DNA of 44,853 bases from Gnetum montanum. Its lineage: Eukaryota; Streptophyta; Gnetopsida; Gnetales; Gnetaceae. The DNA lies in NCBI GenBank assembly GCA_015680685.1, contig MNCI01019108.1, positions 192,592 to 237,444 of the forward strand, in the 5' to 3' direction. The notes under the pieces were generated by a model. The model saw only the letters and a program-made list of their open reading frames with translations. It had not been told where the DNA came from and ran no database searches. Shown one piece after another: positions 20,263 through 30,392 of this stretch; position 1 is the stretch's first letter; the number at the start of each line of letters is the position of its first letter. The position numbers were made by a program, and so were the translations under genes.

Positions 20263-21029
20263 TGGCCCCGAAACGTAGACAACATGAAGGTCCTGCTCAA
20301 GGTGCGATCAAACAACCTAGGAGAGGTGAAGGACAAGTTCCTACCGAACAACATGTAGAGCAAGAGGAACAATCATTTAGCATCCACCAAGAAGACCCTG
20401 CTATTGTACAATCAAGGTAAGCAGAAGGAGGAGCTGCTACAGCGTCTGAACAGGGATGATATCTCACGTTGCCCCAGGATTGTGTTCAGACCATCCATCA
20501 AAGGTCCATATTCACTATGGTGATCATGGAATTAAACTTTGGACCTTTCACAAAATTTGCTCCGGAGGCTGTTAGGGATCACCTCAAAGGGTCCCCATTA
20601 TGGCCTACCCTCTCTGAAAGCGGTGCCTGGTACTTAGGGGAAATGTACCAACTCTGGCACAATAAAGAAGAAGGCACCACAGTTAACAATTGTGGTGTGA
20701 CTGTTGATTTCTCTGTTCAAGCCGTTTCAGAAGTATTAAACCTTCCGAATACAAGGCCAAAGGTTGCTCAGAACCAGGTGGACACTTTTAGAACTGAGAA
20801 ACTTAATAAACTGTTGACAGAGAATAAAAGGGTGGTGGAAGAAAAAGAGAAGGCTGACTAAGATGCCTCTATGGCACAAACGCAAACTTACACACACGCT
20901 AAGGCACTCAAGGCGTTACAAGAGGAGAAACTCCAGGCCATATTTCAACGCCATCAAATGCCAAAACCTGGAGCGCAAGAAAAGGGAAAGACACCCATGA
21001 AGGAGCCACCGCCGCTAGGAACTACATGA
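20263..21029 (+). pseudogene. ORF2 of A1, internally deleted
   Basis: Starts MAPKRRQHEGPAQG, a basic N-terminus, and stops in frame at about 20415 and 20457. It then continues with VIMELNFGPFTKF, DHLKGSPLWPTLSESGAWYL and VTVDFSVQAVSEVLNLPN (to about 20755). This resembles the start of the domain annotated as 'putative plant transposon protein' (PF20167). At NQVDTF (about 20780) the A1 frame jumps straight to a coiled-coil stretch (LNKLLTENKRVVEEKEKAD) and the C-terminus ...MKEPPPLGTT. Compared with A2, about 2 kb of ORF2 is missing, including the rest of the domain. The start was chosen at 20263 because the A2 copy aligns there, although its ATG has become ATA. Confidence 0.75.
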
Positions 21030-21204
21030 GTTCCATCCAATTTTGTAATCATAGGATTTTTTTTTGTGTTGTGTCTCAATTTTGTTCTAACTCCACACTG
21101 CGACATGAATCCATTCTAGTCAATTAATAATCCCATACCTATCAACTGTGCAATCAATGGAGCTTGTTGTCACTTTAGCTCGAGGATGAGTTTTCATTCA
21201 GTCA

Positions 21205-21212
21205 TGGGGGTA
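21205..21212 (+). other. Polypurine tract of A1
   Basis: TGGGGGTA directly precedes the 3' LTR start. The same GTCATGGGGGTA occurs before the 3' LTR of A2. It primes plus-strand DNA synthesis in LTR elements. Confidence 0.8.
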
Positions 21213-22024
21213 TGATGAGTCATGAATTTGCTGGCTGTGATATTGTAGCCATGATATCACAATGGCTGCGATATCGCGGCTTGCCTCAATTTCTATAAAT
21301 AAGCTGTGGCTTTCCTTGTTCTAGGCATTAGTTCTTAGTTCCTTAGCTAAACTCTTGTAGTTTTATCATTCCAGAGTTAGAATAGTTCCCAGTGTATGCC
21401 CATAGTGTGGTGATTGTAATTGTACGACATCCTTATTCGAGTGTGACGTACTTGGACACGCACATGATCGGAAATAAAGATCGAGATTACTTCATCATTG
21501 CAGCATTCACTTAGTTTAATTATTTATTTATTTGTTATTTACTACTTTCTTAGTTAATATTCTCTTCACCCTAAACTCCTATTAAATGTGGAATGAGTAC
21601 GACTTAATCACGAGCATTTAAGTGTGACTACTTAGTAACCCAATAGCGTACCTAGGTCATGCGCTTGGTAATCCCAGTGGTAGTCGGGCACGAAGTCCAA
21701 GATGTGTACGGATGATTAAGGAACGGATGCTCATCGCACTTAGGCTAGTTTAGATCCTCTCTCACCCTCTCTCTCTTAGCTTAGTTAACATTATTTCCCA
21801 ACATACCTAGGAGTAGCATTAGTGTAGGAACACATCATACACCTCACCCTGGACTAAACCATACGTGACAAAGCTAATACTAGTCTAGGTGGGAAGATAG
21901 TGAACTGTGACCTAAGGATAACTGTCTAAATATCACAACTAATCTGTCTGCGGAGTTCGACCGGATCGCGCATGAAACGCTTGTATTCGTATGGTTAAGT
22001 GTAGGGGTACCTTGCCACTCCTCA
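21213..22024 (+). repeat. 3' LTR of A1
   Basis: 812 bp, TGATGAGTCATG ... GCCACTCCTCA. It has three palindrome copies (21235-21278) against six in the 5' LTR, and TATAAATA at 21294-21301. It supplies the complete LTR of A1, since the 5' copy runs into the gap. Confidence 0.95.
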
Positions 22025-22029
22025 CAAAT
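22025..22029. repeat. Target-site duplication CAAAT, right copy of A1
   Basis: Matches 15524-15528 exactly. Confidence 0.93.
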
Positions 22030-22111
22030 TTTAACTTACATTCACTGAGATCCCTTGGATCTATTGAACTAATTTTATAATCATTTTACAAATTTTTTTA
22101 ATTTATAACCT

Positions 22112-22185
22112 AGTGCTACCTAGTGGAATTAAACCTATGACGTGGGGTTACCAAAGAAGACTCTTACCACTAAGCTAAAATATCA
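22112..22185 (-). repeat. tRNA-derived SINE head
   Basis: Minus strand has TAGCTTAGTGGTAAGAG (A-box type, 22161-22177) and AGGTTTAATTCC (B-box type, 22124-22135) at the spacing of a tRNA gene's internal promoter. The rest does not fold as a good tRNA, so a SINE or tRNA pseudogene is likelier than a working tRNA. Confidence 0.6.
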
Positions 22186-22189
22186 TTGT

Positions 22190-22614
22190 AGAATGGTAAG
22201 ACCTAAAATGAGAAGTAGGGCGTGAGGTATTATATTCATAGTTGCATGTTTAGCATGGTTAATATGAACCTCCTTACCTTTTGGTATAGATTCAAGATCA
22301 AGTCATATATCTTTCAGTGATATCCTATTACATATTTTCCAAAACTATCATCCTAGGATCAATTGAAAAAGAAACATTACCATTGGACTAGCTTGTTCAC
22401 TTGTTAAGGGAAATAACGTGAAATGTATTAACTTACTCATTATCAATTAAAATGTTATCTTAAGTCACTATTTAGTGGTGCACTTTCAAACATGGATCAC
22501 ATGTCTTTCTAGTTACATGAACAATGCTAACTCCACTAAAGGAGTACCTTAAGACATAGTTCAAATGCCTTTCTAGTTACATGTTAAGAAGCTCTACTAG
22601 AATTATAATAGCTT
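22190..22614. other. Unassigned sequence between the SINE and the RTE LINE
   Basis: No frame or domain. A short repeated phrase (GCCTTTCTAGTTACATG-like, near 22503 and 22568) is the only structure seen. It may belong to the decayed 5' part of the RTE element. Confidence 0.4.
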
Positions 22615-23275
22615 CTAGAATTACACCTAATTTTCTAATCAAAATATGTCTACATTAAGGGTTTATACTTAGCCCATATTTATTTGCTATTATATTAGAT
22701 GAATTAAAATAAGAAATACTATATGAAATCCCTTGGTATATGCTATTTAAAGATGATATTGTCTTAGTGGATACATCTTAAGAAAATATTACTTCCAAAA
22801 TGGAAAAGTGGAAACATGCTCTAGAATCCAAAGGTTGAAAAATTAGCAAACTTAAGACAATTTATATGGAGTGCACTTTTCATAACATAAACACTCGTGA
22901 ACTAGAAATGGTAATCCAAGACCAAAAAATCCCTCACTATAAACAATTTTTCCATCTAAGATTAATGCTCCAATTAAATGGTGAAATTAATAAAGATATA
23001 AAAAAATAAGCTTGAGGCAAGATGAACAAATGAAGATAGTCTAATGGTATACTATGCAATAAAAAACATCCCAATAAAACTAAAGAAAAAATTTTATAGG
23101 ATAGTCATTAAGTTTTCTATTTTATATGGTGCTAAACGTTAATAGTACAAAAGATGCATAAACAACAAATCATGTGGCAAAAGTGTAAATGCTCAAATGG
23201 ATGTTGAATGTTATAAAACAAGATAAATTGCACAATACAAGCATTAGAGGAAAACTTGAAGTTGCTTCTTGTTGG
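22615..23275 (+). pseudogene. RTE-type LINE reverse transcriptase, first part
   Basis: Plus-strand motifs in order: NFLIKICLH and GFILSPYLFAIILDELK (RT motif with SPYLF), YEIPWYMLFKDDIVLVD (catalytic F-x-D-D near 22735-22765; the usual A before DD is K here), and MEKWKHALESKG. KTIYMECTF and QKIPHYKQFFHL follow. A stretch starting MLKWMLNVIKQDKLHNTSIR near 23197 ends in KLEVAS at 23272. These match the C-terminal half of RTE-clade ORFs. Stops are present. The frame stops at 23275 and resumes at 35726, because two insertions lie between. Confidence 0.85.
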
Positions 23276-24720
23276 TAATGATTTGGGATTGCCAACATTT
23301 GGCCTCCAGTCTCATGACCAGGGTCATGGGAAATGAAGGTGTTCTTCAAACAGGGTTTAGGTGTTTGCTGGTCTTTGGCAATACCAAGGCCTAAATACCT
23401 CCAAATAGACTCAGTGGTCATAAAACGAACTGAATGTGAGTGTGTGTTTGTTGTTGTAAATGTTGAAATGGTTACGTTGTATATGAAATCGTAATTGGCT
23501 ATCATAAAAGAAATTTAGCTAACTTTGTCAAATATAGTGAGTTGTTGAAGGTTCATACTTTGTCAAATCACTTAATCTATATAGTCCTTATAGTACATTA
23601 CTTGTAACAAATAAAATTTCACAAAAACATTTGAGCACAGTTCTGCCAATTTACTCCTAATTTTCCTTAGAGAGAAAATTCTACAAGAAAATTAAAAATA
23701 GAGTGAGATTCAATAGGTTTTAGAAAGAGAAAAGAAAAGAAAGCAGATTTGTGTGGGATCTCAAATATTTAAGCAAAATAAATTGACATGAGGACACTTC
23801 GCAATAAATCTATTCTAATTCAATCTATTATGAATTATCCAAACCCTTTGAGCTCAACAAGCAATTTCATAAAAGACACTTTTATTTAACTACCAAAACA
23901 CTTTGTAAAGAACAAAGTACAAGCTTCTATTTGGTTAGTTAATATTGGTCAAGAATTGCAAACAATAGAACTTCTAGAAAAATTTGACAATTTCAAGATT
24001 GCAATATTAAGGCAATAAACTTTAAAAATAAAGAAGCTATTTCAATCATCTCAAAGTATCAAAGATTTTCTAGGCTCCCTAAACTCAAACAGGCAATTTT
24101 TAGAAGACGTTACTATTAAATTGCTCAAGATGCTTTTTTAATACAACTTAAGCTTTTATTTGGCAAACCTTAATAGAAGTTTAATATTGCACAAAAATAG
24201 AGCTATAAAGGCAACTTATAAAAATCCCAAAATTAAATGCCAAGCACAATATTATCTAGACCATTAGCTAAACAACTAAGACAAAATGAGAAGAAAAGAA
24301 CTCACAGGATCTAAACAAAGCAACTGAATTGATGAATTAGCAAGCCATGCTTTACAAGAAATCTTCAATATTCTTCAAAGTTGCTCTCTTCAATCCCTTG
24401 TTTTTATACTTTACCTTTAAAAGCCCTTTTATAGTGACCTTAAGGTAGTTACAATAATCATGAGAAGTTAACAGTGTTACAAATATCCCGGGACTAATTC
24501 ATAACCACCCTAAGAAGTTATGATAACCAGAGAAATATATGCCATAGTTGTCAAATGTCTTGTTCAATGATCTATTTTTCTTTTTTAATGATAACCTCTC
24601 ATCATATACAAATATTTCAAAGTCACTCGGTACATGACTAAGGGTTGTCAATATACAGTAGCATAATAACAACCAAGTTACCAAATTAAAAATCCAAAGT
24701 TAATAATAATAAAAGGGAAA
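23276..24720. other. AT-rich part of a 3.3 kb insertion in the RTE LINE
   Basis: No coding domain. Two diverged tandem copies of roughly 200 bp are seen near 23845-24050 and 24085-24250. Both hold 'CTCAA-CA-GCAATTT...AGAAGAC/AAAAGAC', a CAAG/TTAAGCTTyTATTTGG stretch and AGAA...TTTAATATT. The insertion separates KLEVAS from the next LINE codons at about 26545, but clear terminal repeats were not found. Confidence 0.5.
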
Positions 24721-24729
24721 AATGCAGTA

Positions 24730-25280
24730 TAATGGCGCGTAGCCGAGCGTCAATGAGGGCGTCGTCCTCAGCTGGTCTCCGCACAAACCGAGGCGGCTTG
24801 GGAAACTTGGCTACGGCATCCTTGAATCTGATGTTACGGTTCTTGCCCCAGTGAAGAACTCCCCCAGCTCAGCTCCTGCAACACGTCCTTGAACTGAATC
24901 TACAGACCACGATCTCCGCAGAGTGGAGTTCTCGCAAACAAAAGACGCCAAATCTCTGTATCGTTGAGAATGCTTTTGCTGACGCTGGTCCATTCCCCGT
25001 GGAGATCATTATCGTTACCAAAGTTCGAACTGCAAAGCGGCTGAGAATCTGCCTAGGTGGAAGCAAACATTCCCGTATCAAGCAATCGAAATCTATGGAA
25101 GAATTGTCTTGGTGTGGCTGATTCTGGATATGCAAACATAACTGTAGAGGTGATCCAAATACGAAGGCGCCACCTGTGTAGACAGAAACCTGTTGCTGCT
25201 GTGGTAAATTTTCTCAAGTGATCTGCTGGTGGCAATGGAATTAATTCAGAGTCTTCACATTCAATGATCTGCATCTTTTT
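24730..25280. other. Gene-like, GC-richer fragment of unknown identity
   Basis: Base composition rises sharply and long frames exist on both strands. The minus strand shows KDAVAKFPKPPRFVRRPAED near 24760-24820 and MQIIECEDSELIPLPPADHL near 25215-25274. The region looks like low-copy gene sequence, not a retroelement, but I do not recognise the protein. The strand is uncertain. Confidence 0.4.
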
Positions 25281-25596
25281 TTAGATCCACCAACACATGA
25301 ATGCCTTCAACAAGATGTGCATACCCCTTTTCTATTGGGCAGTTGCTCTAGGTCCTGCAAAATATAAGGAGTCTGGCAAGCCTCGGCTAGGAGAATCCCC
25401 TTCACCGTAGTATCCAACAGACTATGGATGGCTAAACATTTTTAATGATTTTTGAGGAAATGATGGTTCCCTTCTCATGTCCATTCAATTGAATGAGCCA
25501 GACGCTGGTTTCATTGGAAATGTTGTTGTAAACAGTGACCATTGCTTGCCTTTGACCAAGTTTTTCTGGAATCATAGACTTCCGCTGGAATGCAGA
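25281..25596 (+). pseudogene. Unidentified protein-coding fragment, plus strand
   Basis: One plus frame reads HMNAFNKMCIPLFYWAVALG, then GPAKYKESGKPRLGESPSP, a stop, YPTDYGWLNIFNDF, a stop, GNDGSLLMSIQLNEPDAGF, and ends near FFWNHRLPLECR with a stop. The residue composition and only two stops in about 105 codons suggest a former gene piece. It points opposite to the WEB-family pseudogene beside it. No family recognised. Confidence 0.35.
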
Positions 25597-26299
25597 TGAC
25601 GATGAAGAAGAATTTGATTATGCTTATTTCACAAACAAGTGCCAGTGTATTAATCTTCTGATCAGTTTCCTCAAAAGCATGCAGTGCAGCATTTGCCTTA
25701 ACAGCAGCATCATTCCTGTCTTTTGTTATTCTCTGACACTCTGGTTTCAATGTTTCCACTTCACCCTTCACAGATTGCAACTCTGCAACAATAGCTGCAC
25801 GCCTAGCCTTTGCAGCTTGTAACTGAATCTTTCAGGCATCACTCACTTTATCAGTTGCACCTTTCTCCATCTCCTCAACTCTCACCCTTGCCAATTCCGA
25901 ATCTTGCATTGCTTGTGTTTTGCCACCCGAGCTCTTTCCAACTTCAACGTCAATTCATCAACCATTTTTTTCAATCAAGCTCCTGTTATGCTTTTTCCTT
26001 TTCATCCTCTGCGGAATCAACAGCTCTGGGAGTTCCTTTTGTATCCTTTGAAGCTCTGCCTCAACAAATTGATGTTTCTCCATATTCAAAATTTTCTGCT
26101 GTTTCCAATCAACTATTCCTCCAAACCTTGTCACTGCCTATTTGACAGACTCAAAAGGTGCTGCAATATCTATTTCACTTCTGTTTAAAATCACAATATC
26201 CTTTTTTTACTTTTTTGGACTATCGTGAGCAGCAGCTGATTTAACAGGGTGATTCCCAGTAATCTTTGTTTTCCCTAACAATACGTCATTTTGGGCCAT
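25597..26299 (-). pseudogene. WEB1-family (WEMBL, PF05701) pseudogene, 5' part
   Basis: From an ATG at 26299 the minus strand reads MAQNDVLLGKTKITGNHPVK, then KKDIVILNRSEIDIAAPFES, VK-stop-AVTRFGGIVDWK and MEKHQFVEAELQRIQKELPE. A frameshift follows, then MVDELTLKLERARVAK, QDSELARVRVEEMEKGATDK and a second region of coiled coil (QLQAAKARRAAIVAELQSVK, VKANAALHAF). GEIDT-APFESVK-AVSRFGGIVDWK is the hallmark of WEAK CHLOROPLAST MOVEMENT UNDER BLUE LIGHT 1 and its relatives, coiled-coil proteins of chloroplast photorelocation. At least two in-frame stops, a frameshift and a truncation after about 200 residues make this a dead copy. It lies inside an insertion in a LINE, so it was carried here, not inherited in place. 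Confidence 0.83.
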
Positions 26300-26554
26300 C
26301 CGCTACTTTTGCTATGTTGAGTCCTAAATCAGCTATGGAGTAAGTAATAATGGACATCCATGAAATGTTCTCCAAGGATGGCAACTTTTTTTAGTGCCCT
26401 AAATATTTTGGATAGCAACATAATTTTGTTTGCATTTTTATGAACCTTAATTTCCATAGAGAAAATTTCTAACCTTCATTTTGATTCAAATTTTTCTTAG
26501 TAATAACCTTCAGCTCCATTAAATAGCCTAAATGTGCCAACACTCTTATTTTGG
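26300..26554. other. Right flank of the gene-fragment insertion
   Basis: Non-coding. It holds the sequence upstream of the WEB-family ATG and, at its very end (about 26543-26554), the few bases that rejoin the RTE LINE frame (ILDK). Confidence 0.45.
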
Positions 26555-26559
26555 ATAAG
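26555..26559. repeat. Target-site duplication ATAAG, left copy of A2
   Basis: ATAAG before the LTR end TGATGAGG; matching copy at 35721-35725. Confidence 0.93.
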
Positions 26560-27403
26560 TGATGAGGAGTGAGGTACCCCTACGCTCAACTATACGAATA
26601 CGAGCTTGTATACACAATCCAATTGAATTCCACAGATGGACTAGTTGTGGCACTTAGATAGTTATACATTGATTGCGGTTTGCTATCTTCCCACCTAGAC
26701 TAGTATTTGCTTTGTCACGTATGGTTTAGTCCAGCGTGAGGTGTATGATGTGATTGCTAACACTAGACTACTCCTAGAGACAATGAAAAATAATCTTGAT
26801 TTAAGTTAATAGGCAATAGGAAGCAAAATCTAAACTAGCCTAAGTGCGATGAGCATCCATCCTTCATCACCATACGCATCCTGGACTTCGTGTACTACTT
26901 CTGGGCTTACCAAGCACACATTACTTAAGCACTACTAGATACGCTACTAGGTTACTAAGTAGTTACACTTAAATATTCGTGATTAAGATGTACTTATTCT
27001 GTATTTAACAACAAAAATAGTAAATGACGATAAGAGAAATATTAATTAAAAAACAATAAATAATAATCAACAATTAAACAATTAAAAACTAAGTGAATGC
27101 TACAATGATGAAGTAATCTCTTTATTGTCGATTGTGTGCATGTCCAAGTACATCACACTTGAACAAAGGTTCCATACAATTACAATCATCACACTGTGAG
27201 CATGCACTGGGAAGGAACTGAAAACTAACTGAAAATTGACAAAAAGACTCTACCTTAAGACTTATCAACTAACTCCCCTCCTATGCGCCCGGATGCTATA
27301 TTTATAGGCCTACACAGGAATCACGATATCATGTATTCGATATCGTTATCCAGGCTACGATATCGCATACCCAATATTAGGCCTGGCAAACCACAATTTA
27401 TCA
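26560..27403 (-). repeat. 3' LTR of A2
   Basis: 844 bp. The minus-strand start TGATAAATTGTGG is at 27403. Palindrome remnants lie at about 27323-27382 (CGATATCG cores with single changes), and TATAAATATAG lies on the minus strand near 27296-27306. It matches 34864-35720. Confidence 0.94.
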
Positions 27404-27415
27404 TACCCCCATGAC
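27404..27415 (-). other. Polypurine tract of A2
   Basis: Minus strand GTCATGGGGGTA immediately before the 3' LTR, identical to A1. Confidence 0.8.
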
Positions 27416-27592
27416 TGAATAACAACTCGTCCTCGAGTCAAACAATCAAAATGAGAACAAGCTCAATTGATTACACAGTGGATAGGTATGGAATTATTGA
27501 CTAACTAGGAATTACTCATGTCGCAGTGTGGAATTAAATAAAACAAAATTTGGACACACACACAAAATTACAAAAGACAAAATTGTTGGAAC

Positions 27593-30392
27593 TCATGTGG
27601 TTCCTGCCAGCGATGGCTCCTCCATGGGCCTCTTCTCCTTATCTTGTGCTCTAGGCTTTGGAAATGAATGTCTTTGGAGGAGTGCTTGAAGCTTTTCTTC
27701 TTCAATCCGAGGATCCTGTGCCGTCCATGCTGATGCTCCAATATTTGATGGAGTCGACACCTCCCATGGGCATGGTAGTTGCGAAAACATCTGATTGGCC
27801 TTGAAGTACCAAGCTGCAAACAATTGTAATTCCTCTTCATAGGCTCTGGCTTTGCTTTTGCATTCTCGATAATCTATGAGCCGTCGAGCCAAATTTGCTA
27901 TGACATTTTTTTGCCCTTGGTAGTTGGTCTTGACCACCTCTAATTCTGAATTTGCTACCTCTAATCTCTGCAGTGTCTTCTTATGTTTAGAAAATATTGT
28001 TTCATACTTAGCATAGGTGGTTGCTACCTATTTCTCTAATTCTATCCTCAAGCATCCTACTATCAATATGGCCAAGTTGACATACCGCAAGTTTGCCAAC
28101 TCCATGTACTCAGTGAGATCTTGTATCTATAGGTCCTGGCTCTTTAGTTTTTCTTGGTGGGCGAAAGCATAAGTATCCAATATGGCTCACCAATCAACAT
28201 TCTAGGTACTAAGAGTGTTGATGTGGGCTTTGGTCATATGGATTTCTTTCTCAATAATCTGCTTGTACATCCCCACCTGATCTCTAAAATGCTCTTTGAG
28301 TTTCCCATGTTGCTTAGCCTCATTCTGCCATGTGCTTATTTCAATGGTCGTCTTCTAAAAAATTACGTGTACCTCCTTCATTGAGAGGGTTCTGTTTTCT
28401 CTGGCTAAGCGGTTCATATCTTGGTTGACCATTATTAATTGTTCTATCATTTGCTGAAAATTCTCTTCGAGAACATTCTTCTATTTTTCTATTGTGGTCA
28501 ATCGGAGATTTTTTGCAACAAGTTTTTTATTTTCTTCTTGTAAAGCCTTGAGTGCTTTAGCATGTGCATATGTTTGAGCTTGTGCCTTTGAAGCATCCCA
28601 ATCATCCTTCTATTTTTCCCCTGCCACTCTTTTATTCTCTTCTAACAATTTATTCAGCTACTTCATCTGAAATGACTCTAGTTGGTTTGTAGGGATGAAT
28701 TGGGACAGATCCCGTTGTGCAACTTGCAGGGCAATGGACTTCTCTTGGAGTCTCTTTAACTCCTCCTCCGCATGTTCAGCCTTAACCTCCACCATAACCA
28801 GCTTACCTTTTGTAGAGATGAGGTCTAACTGTGTTGCTATGACATCTTGAGGGATGTCAAACAAGGACATCATCACTTGTCCTGTCTACAGTAATCGATC
28901 CAAAACATCCTCATGATCTACAGGAGTCATTAAGGGATTGGCCAAGGTTTGAACATTGCATGCTCCTATAAAATCTGCCAGTGGTATAACAAGGACATTG
29001 AATGATCCTTTGATGTGGTCTCTGACCACTTCTACTGCTCCTGCTGCATCCTGGTGTTGCATGACCACTACTGTGGCACCTTCACCAGTTTCTAATTGCA
29101 CTTGAAAAGATGCAGCATTTTCAGAGATTTGTTGTGGCTAGTTTGATTCCCCTCCTTCTGTTTGAATAGAAACTTCATCCTGTGTGCGATCAATTGAGAC
29201 TATGGACTATATAGCATCATCAATGATCTTGAAGAGATTTGCCTCATCATGACTTCTCCAATTGATCGATTCAACGATGGCTCAGAGATAGCTCATTGAC
29301 AGTTGATAGTCTTGCAGCAGTGGTGGCAGTTGGTCTTGCTGGCCTGTGGGCTGTGTGTTGGGCCCGCTCCTATTTTTGACTAGGCTTTGTGTCTAGAAGT
29401 TGGCTAGGCCTTGTAGTTTGAGGTGCAGTGGGCCCAACCATCTCCTCTTGCTCAAGCTCTAGTGTCTCCCCAGCATCTTTCCTTGGTGCCAGTGGCTTCA
29501 GTAATTTGGCAAATGAGGCATTTTGAGCCTTTCTAGGGATGTCATTGGTGTACTCCAGAATTCCAGGACATAAAAATAGCTTCCTGATTAGGCAAGGAAA
29601 AGGCAATGCAAACTTCCCTGTCTTACATTCTTCAAATCACCTTAAAATTTCTATGAGATATAGATGAGGTAGGTTGGCATCAACCTTGCCCATCAAGATG
29701 GCACTTCCTCTAGTTGCATAGGTGGAAATCTTGTTTAGTATTTTTGTTGGGAAAATGTGATATGTGCCAATTTTAAAATAGATCCTCTCTTCAAGTGTGA
29801 GCTCTCCATATGTTTTATCCTCCTTGCTGTACGTCCTTTTTAACCATATTTTCCGCGCATCAGCATCAGAGTGAGTGGATAGGTGAGCAACCTTGGGCCC
29901 TGTATTCGGAAGGTTTAGAACTTCTGAAATGGCCTTGGTAGAGAAATTAACTGAAATCCAACCAATATCAATGGTGGTGCCTTCTTCATTGTTATGCCAA
30001 AATTAGTATGTCTTCCCCAAGTACCAATTGCCACTCCCTGAGAGAACAGGCCATAGTGGAGACCCTTTAAGTTAATTTTTGATAGATTCAAGGGCAAATT
30101 CAGTAAAAGGTACAAAATTGAGTTCCACAATTACTATTGCTGATGTGGACCTTTCCCAAATTTCCTGAACACATTCTGGACACAACGTGAGATGTTGCTC
30201 CTATTCAGGTGCCCTGCCTTCTCCACCTTCAACATGCCCATATTGTGCACTCACAAGAGGTTCTTGATGAATGCTAAATGATTGTGCCTCCTGCTCTACA
30301 TGTTCTTCAGTAGGTGCTTGGCCTCTACCTCTCCTTGGCCATTTGGATGCACCCTGAGAGGGTCCTCCTTGTTGTCCTCATTTAGGGGCTAT
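27593..30392 (-). pseudogene. ORF2 of A2: plant-transposon-protein-like domain plus long coiled coil
   Basis: About 930 codons from a lost ATG (now ATA, 30390-30392) to ...MEEPSLAGTT-stop. The basic N-terminus is PRRGRG-like. Next is the domain with IVELNFVPFTEFALES, LKGSPLWPVLSGSGNWYLG and VNFSTKAISEVLNLPN. RKIWLKRTYSKEDKTYGELT, YHIFPTKILN and KFALPFPCLIRKLFLC follow. This order (hydrophobic 'fs..aIs.vLnLp', then a motif near LLP, then 'lpfPsLI.kL') fits the 'putative plant transposon protein' domain PF20167. A Ser/Pro/Thr linker is at about 29370-29480. Long heptad-like coiled coil follows (AEHAEEELKRLQEKSIALQV near 28760; IEEEKLQALLQRH near 27690). Stops and frameshifts are scattered. It occupies the place after pol where Athila elements carry an extra (env-like) ORF. 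Function unknown. Confidence 0.78.

Larger units (their letters stand above)
15529..22024 (+). mobile_element. Element A1: non-autonomous LTR retrotransposon (gag + ORF2, no pol)
   Basis: A full-length insertion bounded by LTRs and by CAAAT on both sides, about 6.5 kb including a gap of 403 N. Order: 5' LTR, gap, gag (to about 18384), non-coding spacer, a shortened ORF2 (20263-21029), polypurine tract (21205-21210) and 3' LTR. No DSG protease, YxDD reverse transcriptase, RNase H or integrase motif is visible in any frame between gag and ORF2. A2 has the same order, so the lack of pol is a property of the family. Visible parts of the two LTRs are very similar apart from the palindrome array, pointing to a fairly recent insertion. 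Confidence 0.93.

Noticed and set aside
20410-20425. An intron donor (AAGGTAAGC) splitting ORF2 in A1
   Set aside because: The sequence is not kept in A2, and both copies have unrelated stops in this part, so simple decay is likelier.
23276-26543. Terminal inverted repeats of a MULE (GCCAACATTTGGCC near the left end, GCCTAAATGTGCCAACA near the right)
   Set aside because: The shared core is about 10 bp, imperfect, and lies a variable distance from the borders; no clear 9-bp duplication.
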